The notes beneath the pieces were generated by a model. That model saw nothing but the letters and a program-made list of their open reading frames with translations, was not told where the DNA came from and made no database searches. A program made the position numbers and the translations under genes. 57,779 bases of DNA from Diplocarpon mali. Lineage: Eukaryota; Ascomycota; Leotiomycetes; Helotiales; Drepanopezizaceae. Position 1 is the first letter of the stretch, and every line of letters begins with the position of its first letter. Of this stretch, positions 34,982 to 46,212 are shown in pieces. Where the stretch lies: the NCBI GenBank assembly GCA_024741835.1, contig JAENRP010000265.1, positions 1 through 57,779 of the forward strand. Direction: 5' to 3'.

Positions 34982-37900
34982 TCAAAGTCCCCCATAATTG
35001 CCGCGATAGGACTTTCCGCCCCGTCCCTGGTAACCTCCCCGATATTGATCTGTACTTTGATTATGGTCATTCGAGCCACGGTATCCTGGCGGACCGCCGT
35101 ACCCAGTTTGTGCCCTACCGTAAGAATCGTAGGTCAGGGGATGGGGGGGAGGTCCGCGGGCGGAGCCAGCCATTCCGTGCTGTGGAGGTGTCCAGCCAGG
35201 CGGAGGAGGCGGAAAAGGATTTTGATACTGGACTGGAGGTCCACGTGACAGGTGGTTATTGTTTGGCCCATGATACTGATTGGACGACGAGTAGTTGAAG
35301 TTATGTCGACCCCGACCATTTCCTCGTAGTGGAGTGCCGCCATATGACCGACCAGAATTGGATGCCTTTCTTTTCGTTTCCTCGACTTCGCTTAAAGTCA
35401 ATGCCGGGGCTTTCAACTTCACACCTCGCAGCAGCATAGATTTATGAAGATGCTTTGACTTGGGCATCTCATAATGTACACTGTGCATGAAAGTTAGCAG
35501 TGACTCGAGAGGTTGGAATACCAACATACCTGATCGAACAATCGTCATCTAAGCTGGGCATCTCTCCACTTGAAAGAGGAAATGACAGAGAGCTGTGCGG
35601 TAGATAAGACTCATTTTTCTCGACTTTTCCAGTGAGTCCTTCGCTGACCTTTGGATTCAGCCTGAAATGCGGAGGGCCCTGTTTTTTCGAGTAGAAATTG
35701 GTAGCAATATCCGCATAGAGGGCTTCGTGAGCTTCAGCAACAAGAAGAACATCTCTGCCGACGCCATTGCGAGCTGCAACTTCAGGTGGTAGCAACGGAT
35801 ACTTCTTAGCCATTGCGCTAAGCAACCGTTCAGAATCAATAAATGGAAGCAGGGCAACACCTTGCCACGCAAACTTCTTGCCATTAAGATCGACAACGAA
35901 GTCTTCTGGATAGAAATCAATGATCTCACTTTCGGGATCAGTCATAAGATCGTGGAAAGTCTCAGGTATAGCTTGACGAGATGCGGCTGGCAGGACGCCC
36001 ATCAACTGCTCAAATGGCCTGAATATTCGGCCCTTTTCGAAAGAGATTTTCATATCAGAAATATTTGAGAAGTCTGCAGCGAAAGGTGCATAATGATACG
36101 GGTAATACCAGTCCCATGATGGGCAACCTTGAAAATAGTACAGTAACACCCAAGCAAGTCCCTCGACATAAGCCTTGGCCACCTTGTTGCGAAACTCGAT
36201 GTCTTTCGGATCAACTCCGAATTTTTGTTCGTAGTACCTATCAGCGTACCCTTCGTCCCACAGCCGTACGGTGTCGGGAGCCGGCTCTTCATCTTGCTTC
36301 TTGATCGCTGTAGGTTGCAGCGAACTGCGTCCTAGGGTACTGATGTTATCGTCGTTTTCAATCATCTCGGCCTTGCGTTTGCCGAGAGCAGATCCGAGCG
36401 ATTCAGTACCTTGTACGTTAGCACCATCTGTAACTTCAGTCGACATCGTTCCATTGATTTGACTCTTCAATGCGGCAGCAGCACTCTTGTTGGCCAGGTT
36501 TGCTTTGTATATGGCACTTCTATTGACGACCATATCATGCGTCATGGCGGTTGCTTCCTTGCTAATGCTGGCGCCAGGCGCGAAAAGAGGAAGGCCTTCG
36601 GGTGCGGCATTGGAGGGCCTATTATGTCGATTTGGCGGGGCATCCTGGAAACTACTACCTCCTCTGCCTCCTCGGCCGCCTCGAACACCACGTTCCTGTT
36701 CTAGCTTGCGTCGCTTGTTGTTGGCTTCCCTTTTGTCCTCGGTCTGCTTTCTCCTTCGGAATATAGCATCTTCTTGCTTTGCCAAACCGTCTAGGATGAA
36801 TTGGGCTCTTTCAAGGTCAACGTGGCCATCCTTGGTAAGATATCCACCCATGTGTGGTATGTTATCACGCCATATTGCAATCAGGGTATCAATTCCATTC
36901 TCTCGAATCTCGAGGCTGGGAAGATGAGGCAAGAAGTCGTTACCGACAAAGAAACACATGAAGACCCAGTCATCTATAGCTCGCTCAAGGTCAAACCTAT
37001 AAGGCTGGTCTGGGACATACAGCTCAGCTGCTAGATACTCTCGAAGTACGGAGACGTGGAGCCATATAAACGGCTTCAGGGAAGGGGCGCTAGCTTTTTC
37101 GTCAAACTCTCCATCCTTTACCTTTGCTTGGCCAGTGCATTCTCTTGCGTCATGTCCAGCCTGGCCACAGAGACGACAGAGGCGAGGTCCTTTATCCTGA
37201 GCAAACACGTCTTCTCGCAGAACACGAAAATGAGGTTCATGGGTGCCCAGCCCCAACATGATCAAATCAGCATCAAGACCATAGATGACGTGACGTGTGT
37301 TGGGATCATGATCAGGAGATGAACGCTGTGATCTAATGAACTCCATGATCTTATGTTCGCCTTCGCCTGGTACTGTCGAATCAGAGATGATGACTTTCAT
37401 CTTGGCCCATGCAGGATCAGTGTTGAGTTTGTAGGATATCCAGTATCTTAGGCTTGCGGCTAGAATGTCCATGAATGGTGTTCCGGGAGTAATCTCGTTG
37501 GAATCCCAGGCTTTCTTAATCTCTGGTTCTTCGATATGGCCGCCTTGTGACTTGAGCATCTTGAGAAGCTCTTCTTTATCTTCTGCCTTTTCTTGGGCTT
37601 CCCGCGCGGAACGGAATCTTCGAGAGCGCTGCTGGTTCATCTTGGCACGAGGAGCAACACCGTCGATGGCGATCAGCAAGAGCTTTCTGGGCCGAACCAT
37701 GTTGACAACTCGATCTGTGTATTTGAAGATCGCCAACATCATCTCCTCCTCATCTTTCGGCGCAGGTCTATCTTCGGGATGCGAACACGGATGAACGATG
37801 CCATTCATATCAAGGTACAGGTTATCGAACTCCTCTCCGTTCGGATTCGGTCCTCGTGTATCGATTGGAATTTCTTGACCATCAATTTCGCGAGGCTGCT

Positions 37901-38076
37901 CCTCTATTACAGGGCTGATAATTTTGGGCTAAGCAAAGGTCAGTTTAAGATGTATATAGAGAAATTGATATCTGGTCCTCACATATTTTGTGCTGAGCCA
38001 GCGAAAAAGTGCTGGAGTTTTTGATATTAGCGTTTTGGTCTGAGGACAAGAAAATGGACGCACCTGGAACACCCAT
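34982..38076 (-). CDS. RAT1: Rat1/Xrn2 nuclear 5'-3' exoribonuclease, 979 aa
   Basis: It degrades 5'-monophosphate RNA in the nucleus, in rRNA/snoRNA processing and torpedo termination of RNA polymerase II. Exons: 38076-38064 (13 nt), 38011-37983 (29 nt), 37928-35530, 35480-34982; 2940 nt in frame. The N-terminus MGVPALFRWLSTKYPKIIS is the XRN signature. Catalytic landmarks are LYLDMNGIVHPC (around residue 54), IDGVAPRAKMNQQR (about 102-115), VPGEGEHK (about 200-207) and YGLDADLIML (about 230-239). The CCHC knuckle CRLCGQAGHDAREC (about 265-278) marks Rat1/Xrn2 rather than cytoplasmic Xrn1. The tail is rich in Gly, Arg, Tyr and Pro. The two tiny first exons follow clear GT-AG sites. Divergent from USO1. 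Confidence 0.96.
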
Positions 38077-38516
38077 CTTAACGTTTGTGAGCGTGAGACC
38101 TGAATTATGAGCTGTAGTGACGGCACCTCGCAGAAATCAATATTTGAGCACAGGATGACTCGAATTCGATACTGACGCGCATAAGTCAGTACAATAGGCA
38201 CCGTGATCAAGTCTTTAGTGATGGAGTTCTTTTTGATGGTGTAAATGCTAGAGAGTTGAGTAGACGCGACGAGATTCGGGTTGCCAAAGATATGCATGAC
38301 GAATATAGACTAGCGCTTAATCGAGGTCAGACAAGGCCACATTGATATCTCAGCCTTAGACCATCTTTCCCTTCATCATTCGTGAATTTTGCAGTAGCAA
38401 CCCTATATCCGCCGCGTCCTATGGCCCTATAATGAGACGCTCAATGCTGCGTTAGAAATCATGCTATTCGCGAAACCCAATGGCAAGCCTAACTTCGCGT
38501 CTATTTACCTCATACA
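38077..38516. promoter_or_regulatory. shared divergent promoter region, RAT1 (-) / USO1 (+)
   Basis: The two start codons are 440 bp apart and point away from each other, so both genes must take their core promoters and 5' untranslated regions from this stretch. I see no convincing TATA box or named binding site in it. Assignment as a shared promoter is inferred from layout. Confidence 0.6.
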
Positions 38517-41431
38517 ATGTTTGGAATTGCGACTCCCCCAGCGAGGCAGTCAGTCAGTGAAACAATAACTACTCTCTCTGGGCGCCTCATCTCCTCCACG
38601 CTTCTCGAAGACCGCCGTGCTGCGATACTGGGGCTACGAAGCTTTGCTAAAGAGTACCCTGCATCGGTGGCTTCTGATGCTCTGCGGGGACTGATTGGGA
38701 GTCTCAGCAATGATCGTGAAGATGTTGACACGGTCAAAGTCACTCTCGAAACGCTTCTGATGCTTTTTAATCCCAACGATAATAGTCTTGAAGCCTCAGA
38801 AGAAATTGCCCTCTGGCTTGCGGATGAGTTTACCCAGCGCCAGGATAACATTACATTGTTGTTGGACTTTTTAGAGTCTCAGGACTTCTATTCCCGCCTT
38901 TATTGCCTGCAGCTTCTCTCTGCAATCCTGGCATCTCGAACAGAAAGGACAGAAGAATGCATCTTTACGGCGCCGTTGGGAATATCAAGGCTTGTGGCTG
39001 TACTTGATGATAGTCGGGAAGCGATTCGAAATGAAGCACTTTCTCTGCTCACATATCTCACACCAACATCCACTGAGCTGCAGAAACGTGTTGCGTTTGA
39101 AGATGCTTTTGATCGAATCTTCAACATAATCAAGGCAGAGGGTTCTCTCGTCCGAGGTGATCGGATAGTTGAAGACTGCCTGATCTTACTCGCGAATCTT
39201 CTTAGATTAAATGCTTCAAACCAGTCCTTTTTCAGGGAAGCTGGATGCGTCTCTAAAGTCGCTTCGCTACTGGGCGACACTGGTACGGAACATGACGATC
39301 AAGACGTGGCGGATTGGGTAAAAACTCAGAAAAATAGAAACATTTATGCATTACTAGCTGTTCTGAGACTTTTCCTCGTCACTGGCGGTATCGGTACTCA
39401 TGCGAATCAAGATTCTTTTTCGCACAACGGCGTTCTAGACAAAGTTCTCCAATTAGCATTCAATCGCTCAACAGAGACGCAAATAAAGGCCGAGGTATAC
39501 TGATATAACCTTCTGTAGATACGAGAAACTTCACTAACATTTGTCCTCTAGGCCCTGATAACATGTGCGGATTTGATACGGGGTAACTCGGCTCGCCAAG
39601 AGGAGTTCTCACAGTGTAGAGTCACTTCGGTTCTCGACCAACCTTCTGAAGGTGGGAATAAAGGCATCTCACGGAATGTCATTCCCCAGGTTTATGTCAT
39701 AGATGGCTTGCTTGACCTGACATTGAGTATATCGGTCATGAGCGCTTTCGATTCTAGACTTGCGGCATGCGAATGTATCAAAGCTTATTTCTACAACCAC
39801 GCGGTGATTCGGAAGCATTTCCTACGTCGTGCTATCGACGGTCATACTGCAGGAGCTGACGAGACAGCAAACGTCTTGACAACCCTTCTCCAGCCGCTGG
39901 ATAGCCAGGCCTCCAGCGACCCATATCGGTATTGGTTTGCAGCGGTTATTTTCTTCCATTTGGTCTACGAAAATTCAGATGCCAAAAGTCTTGCCATGAG
40001 TGTTGCTGAAGGTGACGCATCTCAAGGCGAGGAAGTAATGACATGCATTCAGACACTTACTGGAAATCTCGTAGTTGGCATACAGATGAATTCGGACGAG
40101 CGGATACTTGTTGCATACTTGATGCTACTATGCGGATGGCTGTTTGAAGACCCAGATGGCATTAATGATTTCCTCGGCGAAGGCAGCAATCTTCAAAGCT
40201 TGGTACAGGCAGTTTCGAGTAACGTCGGAGACGGAATCATCGTTCAAGGACTATGTGCTATACTTCTTGGAATCGTGTATGAGTTCTCAACGAAGGATTC
40301 GCCGGTTCCGAGAGCAACAATATACCCGATACTCGCGTCTCATATGGGTCGAGAAAGGTATATTGATCGTCTAACTAAGCTAAGAGGCCATCCTTTACTG
40401 AGGGACTTTGAAGTCCTCCCACAAAAGCTCAGTACCGCATCAATTGGTGGCCTTCCGGAAGTGTACTTCGACGCTACTTTTGTTGACTTCATCAAAGACA
40501 ATTTTAGCCGGCTGCTTCGTGTGATCGACCGGGATCCCGGGATGGAGATACCAGTTATTGCCAATGGTGTGCAAAAGGGCATTTCTCGCGAGATGGTTGA
40601 CACGCTGAAGTCCAAGCTCGATGAGAAAGTCAAGGCCTTGCAAACTGCCCAGGAGCAACTTATCTCTTTGGGCAGGCAATTGGGACAGGAGCAAGCAGAC
40701 CACCGCAGAGACAAAGAGACATTCGCGGTCGAGCTGAGCAGGATCAAGAATGTGAACGACGCGCTGCAACGACATCACGAGGACGAATTGAAGTGTGAAC
40801 ACCGAGTCTTGAGAATACGCTCACGCTAATGCATCTCAGGAAACTACAAGCAGAACAAAACCGGATAATACATGAACATCAGAGACAAATTGAGCATTTC
40901 CATAAAACATCTCAGGCCAATGCCGACCGAATACAGAAACGAACCGAAGCGGAAATAGCCAGTCTTCAGAACATTATCGATAAGTTAGAAACTAACCTAT
41001 TGAAGGTATGAGCTTCTTTCCTGTAAAATTCTTCCTTGGCAGATGGTTATCTAAACATTCTGCAGGCAAACAAAGATCATTTACTAGATCTCCAGACCGC
41101 GAACATTGAGTACGAAACAAGCAGCGCTGAACAAGCAGCACGTTTGCAACGTGCAGAGGAAAAAGCCAAAGATTTCGAGATCAGAAGTGACGCCGCTACC
41201 GAAAATTCTAGCAAGATGACTGCATTATTGGCCGATAAGGATAAAGAGAAGCAAGCTGTTCAGGGTGAGCTTGACGATCTTTTGATGGTCTTTGGCGACT
41301 TAGAAGATAAAGTCAAAGAGTATAGAGAACGACTCGAAGCACTAGGGGAGAGCGTGTCTGATGTCGAAGATGAAGACGATCATAAAGACGAAGAGGAGCA
41401 AGGAGACCATGGAGAAAACGAGGTGGATTGA
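38517..41431 (+). CDS. USO1: Uso1/p115 vesicle tethering factor, about 913 aa
   Basis: It tethers ER-derived COPII vesicles to the cis-Golgi and works with Rab1/Ypt1 and SNAREs. Exons: 38517-39494, 39552-40794, 40851-41005, 41066-41431. The globular head is armadillo-like: SSTLLEDRRAAILGLRSFAK (about 26-45), FLESQDFYSRLYCLQLLSAI and LDDSREAIRNEALSLLTYL. A coiled coil starts near residue 670, and the C-terminus is acidic (DVEDEDDHKDEEEQGDHGEN), as in the family. The third junction is uncertain. The first AG after the CTAAT branch (40838-40839) does not fit the phase, while the next one (40849-40850) does. The tail is much shorter than that of the yeast protein. Confidence 0.9.
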
Positions 41432-42063
41432 GACACTTTGCACATTTTTGTACTATAATGTGGATATTATGGCTCTGGCGTACGAAATACACAATGACTC
41501 AGCGAGGGTGGAATACCTCTGGCCAGCGGAGCCTTTGAGAGGACAATTCTCAGCGATATCGAAGTCGGAGGAAAGTTTTTAAGTGCAGTTCTTAAACAGG
41601 AGACCGAACTGCTCAGTGACTTCAAGTTGCGGGGCCGAATCAAATTTGAACCAATGCTATCTACCATTTCACGATTGTTTGTCGCTTAGTTGACATGTGC
41701 CTGTATATAATATTGCGTAGAAATTCTGTCCGTAAAAACGATTAATTACCCAGAAGGACTTGTCTGCTACTGACCATAACTGAGCTGCTGAGGTGGGCTT
41801 TAGTATGATTGGTCACGTCCCCTCGACTCAAAACAAAAATATTAGAGTCACGTGATTTTAGCGGGGTCATGCTTAATCTCTCAGGACCTACCATATCATT
41901 CTTCTGCAATTACTCCAAAGTTCTTTGGAGAGACGACAAGCTTAGGTGATTTCCTGTGCAAAACCCGATCAGCCCTCTTAGGTTACCTACTGCCGTCCTA
42001 ACATTACCCACTGGCGAGGACCTCTTTAAGTTCCACCTAAAGGCTTGACTGTTGGCGGCCAAA
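41432..42063. other. intergenic: USO1 3' flank and ILS1 promoter
   Basis: No gene. About 210 bp before the ILS1 start is a TCACGTGA palindrome (41848-41855), listed separately. A TATATAA stretch lies near 41703, soon after USO1. Confidence 0.55.
41848..41855. promoter_or_regulatory. CACGTG E-box in the ILS1 promoter
   Basis: TCACGTGA is a perfect 8 bp palindrome containing CACGTG, the core bound by bHLH factors of the Cbf1 type in fungi. The overlapping reverse-strand GTGACTCT differs by one base from the general amino-acid-control site TGACTCA, which would suit a tRNA-synthetase gene. Both readings come from sequence match only; a chance 6-mer is possible. Confidence 0.35.
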
Positions 42064-45000
42064 ATGAGTATCAATTTCCCGGAGGAGGAAGAAAATGTGC
42101 TTGCTCTTTGGAATAAAATCGATGCTTTCCAGACACAATTGAAAATCTCCGAGGGCCGTCCTCTGTATACATTCTACGACGGGCCCCCATTTGCGACGTA
42201 TGTTGTCCTTCAGATCGCCTTCTTGGAAACAGAACAATGGCGGGGTGCTGGCTGAAAACAGATTACTGACTATGCCCAGTGGGTTACCTCATTATGGTCA
42301 TTTATTGGCTTCCACAATCAAGGATATTATTCCCAGATACTGGTCGATGAAGGGATACCATGTGGAGAGACGATTTGGTTGGGACACTCATGGTCTGCCA
42401 ATTGAGCATGAGATTGACAAGAAGCTTGGAATCACAGGCAAGGCGGCGGTCATGAAGCTTGGGCTGGAGAATTATAACGCAGAATGCCGGGCTATTGTCA
42501 TGAGATTCTCAGCGGAATGGAGGATGACCATCGACAGACTCGGACGTTGGATTGATTTCGATAATGATTACAAGGTGCGTTTCCCACGAGGATAGGATTA
42601 TCTCCGTGTTCTGACCTTTGTTAGACGATGGATCCCAAGTTCATGGAATCCTCATGGTGGGTATTCAAGAGCATCTTCGACAAGGGTGCTGTTTATCAGG
42701 GATATCGGGTTATGCCATACTCGACAGCACTTACCACGGCACTCTCCAATTTCGAAGCCAACCAAAATTACCAAGATGTCACTGATCCGGCCGTTGTTGT
42801 CTCGTTCCCGCTGATAGATGACATGAACACATCTCTACTTGCATGGACTACTACACCATGGACATTACCTTCTCACACTGGCTTGGCTGTCCACCCCGAC
42901 TTCGATTACGTTAAGATCCATGACGAGCTTACCGGAAAGAACTACATCCTGCTCGAGAAGTTATTAGGAACACTGTATAAGGACGTCAAGAAGGCTAAAT
43001 TCACGCTTATAGAGAAGATCAAGGGTAGCAGTATGCTTGGATGGAAGTATGAGCCACTGTTTGACTACTTCTATCAAGAGTTCAAAAACCATGGATTCAA
43101 AGTTCTCAATGCCAAATATGTGACAGACGACAGTGGAACTGGTATTGTACATCAAGCGCCTGCTTTCGGTGAAGAGGATTACAATGTTGCCATCGAAGCT
43201 GGTGTCATTAGTGAGAAGCGTCCGCCTCCAAACCCAGTCGACGAGAGAGGCCACTTCACCTCCAAGGTACGCGACTTTGAAGGCCTACACGTCAAGAATG
43301 CCGATAAACCCATCATCAAGTATCTGAAAGGAATCGGGAGACTTGTTGCAGACTCTCAGATTAGGCACAGTTATCCTATGTGTTACCGATCAGACACACC
43401 CTTAATCTACCGAGCAGTCCCGTCTTGGTTCATTAGAATTCCAGAGATTATCCCTCAAATGTTGAGAAATATTGAGGATTCTCACTGGGTGCCATCATTT
43501 GTCAAAGAGAAGCGATTTGCCAACTGGATCGGCGGTGCACGGGATTGGAACGTCTCCCGCAATCGGTACTGGGGCACCCCTATCCCTTTGTGGGTAAGTG
43601 ATGATCTGGAAGAGAAAGTCTGCATTGGTAGCATTGCTGAGCTTAAAGAACTCAGCGGCTACGAAGGGGAATTGACAGACCTACATCGCGACAAAATTGA
43701 TCACATCACTATCCCAAGCAAGCTGGGCAAAGGAACATTGAGGCGAATCGAAGAAGTGTTCGATTGTTGGTTCGAATCAGGAAGCATGCCGTACGCAAGT
43801 CAGCACTATCCCTTCGAAAATAAGGAGAAATTCGAGAAGTCATTTCCGGGAGATTTCATCGCAGAGGGACTAGATCAAACAAGAGGCTGGTTCTATACGC
43901 TTCTGGTTATTGGAACACACTTGTTTGGAAGGTCTCCTTTCAAAAACTGTGTTGTAAATGGAATCGTCTTGGCAGAGGATGGAAAGAAGATGTCGAAACG
44001 ATTGAAGAATTACCCTGATCCATCCATTGTAATGACCAAATATGGCTCGGATGCGTTACGTCTTTACCTCATCAATTCGCCTGTCGTCAGAGCTGAGCCT
44101 CTCCGATTTAAAGAAGCTGGAGTGAAAGAGGTTGTCGCCAAAGTCCTGTTGCCGCTATGGAATAGTTACAAGTTCTTCGAGGGACAAGTGGCTCTGTTGA
44201 GGAAGATCGAAAACATCGAATACTGCTTCGATCCAGCTGCAGAGGCTACCAACACAAATGTGATGGATAGATGGATTCTTGCAAGCTGTCAAAGTCTTCT
44301 CAAGTTTGTCAATGAAGAGATGGCAGGTAAGAACTTTGATCCACAGCGAAGGTACGTAATGTACTGACTCGACCAAGGATATCGCTTGTACACAGTTGTT
44401 CCCCGGCTCCTGGACCTCATTGATAATACAACTAATTGGTACATTCGATTCAACCGAAAGCGGCTAAAAGGTGAACTTGGTCTGGACGATACTAAACACG
44501 CCCTTAACACACTATTCGAAGTTCTGTTCACCCTTGTTAAAGGTCTTGCACCATTCACACCTTTCATCACAGATGCCATATATCAGCGTTTGCGACCACA
44601 TATTCCCAAAGATCTTCAGGCGAAAGACCCTCGAAGTGTACACTTCCTGCCATTCCCGGATGTTAGAGAAGATCTTTTTAATTTGGAAATCGAGCGTCGT
44701 GTTGGCCGAATGCAAAAAGTCATTGAACTGGCCCGAGTCTCCAGAGAGCGCCGGACCATTGGTTTAAAAACACCTCTCAAGAGTCTAGTGGTAATCCATC
44801 CAGATCCAGAATATCTGGAAGATGTCCGCTCTCTCAACGGCTACATCACGGAAGAGCTCAACATCCAAGAATTGATTCTTTCTTCAGATGAAGCAAAGTA
44901 CAACGTTCAATATAGTGTCACTGCGGACTGGCCAATTCTCGGAAAGAAATTGAAGAAGGATGTGCAGAAAGTGAAGAAAGCACTCCCAGGATTGACGAGT

Positions 45001-45486
45001 AGCCAGGTACATAACTTTGTGCTGGAAAAGACCATCATTGTCGACGGTATTACGCTCGAGGATGGGGACCTTGTCGTCAAGCGAGGCTTGAAAGACGAAG
45101 AGTCGTCCAAGAAGTTGGAGACAAATACAGACGACGATGTCCTGATCATTCTTGATGCAGAAATCTACCCAGAACTTGCAGACCAGGCACTTGCGAGAGA
45201 GATCATCAACCGTGTTCAGCGACTCCGGAAAAAAGCAGGACTTCAGCCAACAGACGACGTTAAAATGGAATACCGAGTATTGTCCGACCCTGATAACATC
45301 GGTCTTGCGAGTGCTTTTACAAGTCAGTCGAGAACCATCGAGAAAGCCTTGCGACGCCCAATTGATCATCACATATTGTCAGAGAATGCGGGTGCAATCC
45401 CCAGCAAAACAGAGGCAGGTATCATCTTAGAAGAGGAGCAGGAGATCTCAAAAGCTCTGTTTTTACTGAGACTGCTGAAACTATGA
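42064..45486 (+). CDS. ILS1: cytosolic isoleucyl-tRNA synthetase, 1079 aa
   Basis: It charges tRNA-Ile with isoleucine in the cytosol and edits misactivated valine. Exons: 42064-42197, 42280-42574, 42625-44326, 44378-45486; 3240 nt in frame. Class I signatures are HYGH (residues 49-52, in [15 protein letters not shown]) and KMSKR (598-602, in [15 protein letters not shown]). The CP1 editing domain contains the [16 protein letters not shown] segment. The anticodon-binding part contains [20 protein letters not shown]. There is no mitochondrial presequence: the protein starts [16 protein letters not shown], as eukaryotic cytosolic enzymes do. Length matches the family. The last intron (44327-44377) removes a stop and restores [10 protein letters not shown]. 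Confidence 0.97.
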
Positions 45487-46212
45487 TGAAACCCGAGCCT
45501 TTAATTTGCCGCAAAAGATTGAGGTTTGGCGCCCTCCACTGCTGGTCTTTCTTACAGACTTCTCGTGGCCAGATACAAGTCCATGGATCACATAGCTATA
45601 TTTGCCCAGATTCGCCCACAACTGCAAATGTCATGGTCTTTTTGCGGCAGCCTACGCTGTGTGAGTAGTCAATTAAAGCAGAGCGATGTTATCACAAACA
45701 ATGTAGCAGTCCTTCAGACGAAGAAACTCAGCGAGGCATTTGTCCTTCTGCACTGAATTGTAATCCGCCACTATGCATTTGCCGTACACTGAAGCCTGCA
45801 TATTCTCAGCCATTTTACAATACATATAAGAGTACAACTACAGAAACTTACTTCTGCAGAGCATTTTCCTACAGCTTGGGCAAATTTCTCAATGGGCCGA
45901 ATTCGAATAGGCATGTTTAAGTATGGATAGTGTCCAAGGCGAAGGATCGGGCTCAACCGTTCGAGAGAATGAGATGCCACTCGTGTAAACCTTACCTCTT
46001 GTGGACTAGCGCATATTATTTACTCCGGATAGCTTGAACGGCCATTCGACGCGTTCATTTTCACGGCCCCAATCGCTAACATGGTCTCAATGCTCACCAC
46101 GCGCCACGAGAGAAGCTTTGCCGAAGTGCTTTACTAGTACTCTTGCATTATGCGACAACTCTGTATCGATCAGATCTCGTATTCAATGACTCCGCCGAAT
46201 GCCTTCCTCTAG
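45487..46212. other. intergenic: ILS1 3' flank and SFI1 promoter
   Basis: No gene recognised. It ends with a nine-codon upstream ORF that abuts the SFI1 start codon (see separate entry). Confidence 0.55.
46186..46212 (+). promoter_or_regulatory. short upstream ORF abutting the SFI1 start
   Basis: ATG at 46186 opens eight codons (MTPPNAFL) and ends in TAG at 46210-46212; the SFI1 ATG follows immediately at 46213 (TAGATG). If the leader includes this point, ribosomes would have to reinitiate or leaky-scan, lowering SFI1 output. Whether transcription starts upstream of it is not visible. Confidence 0.4.
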
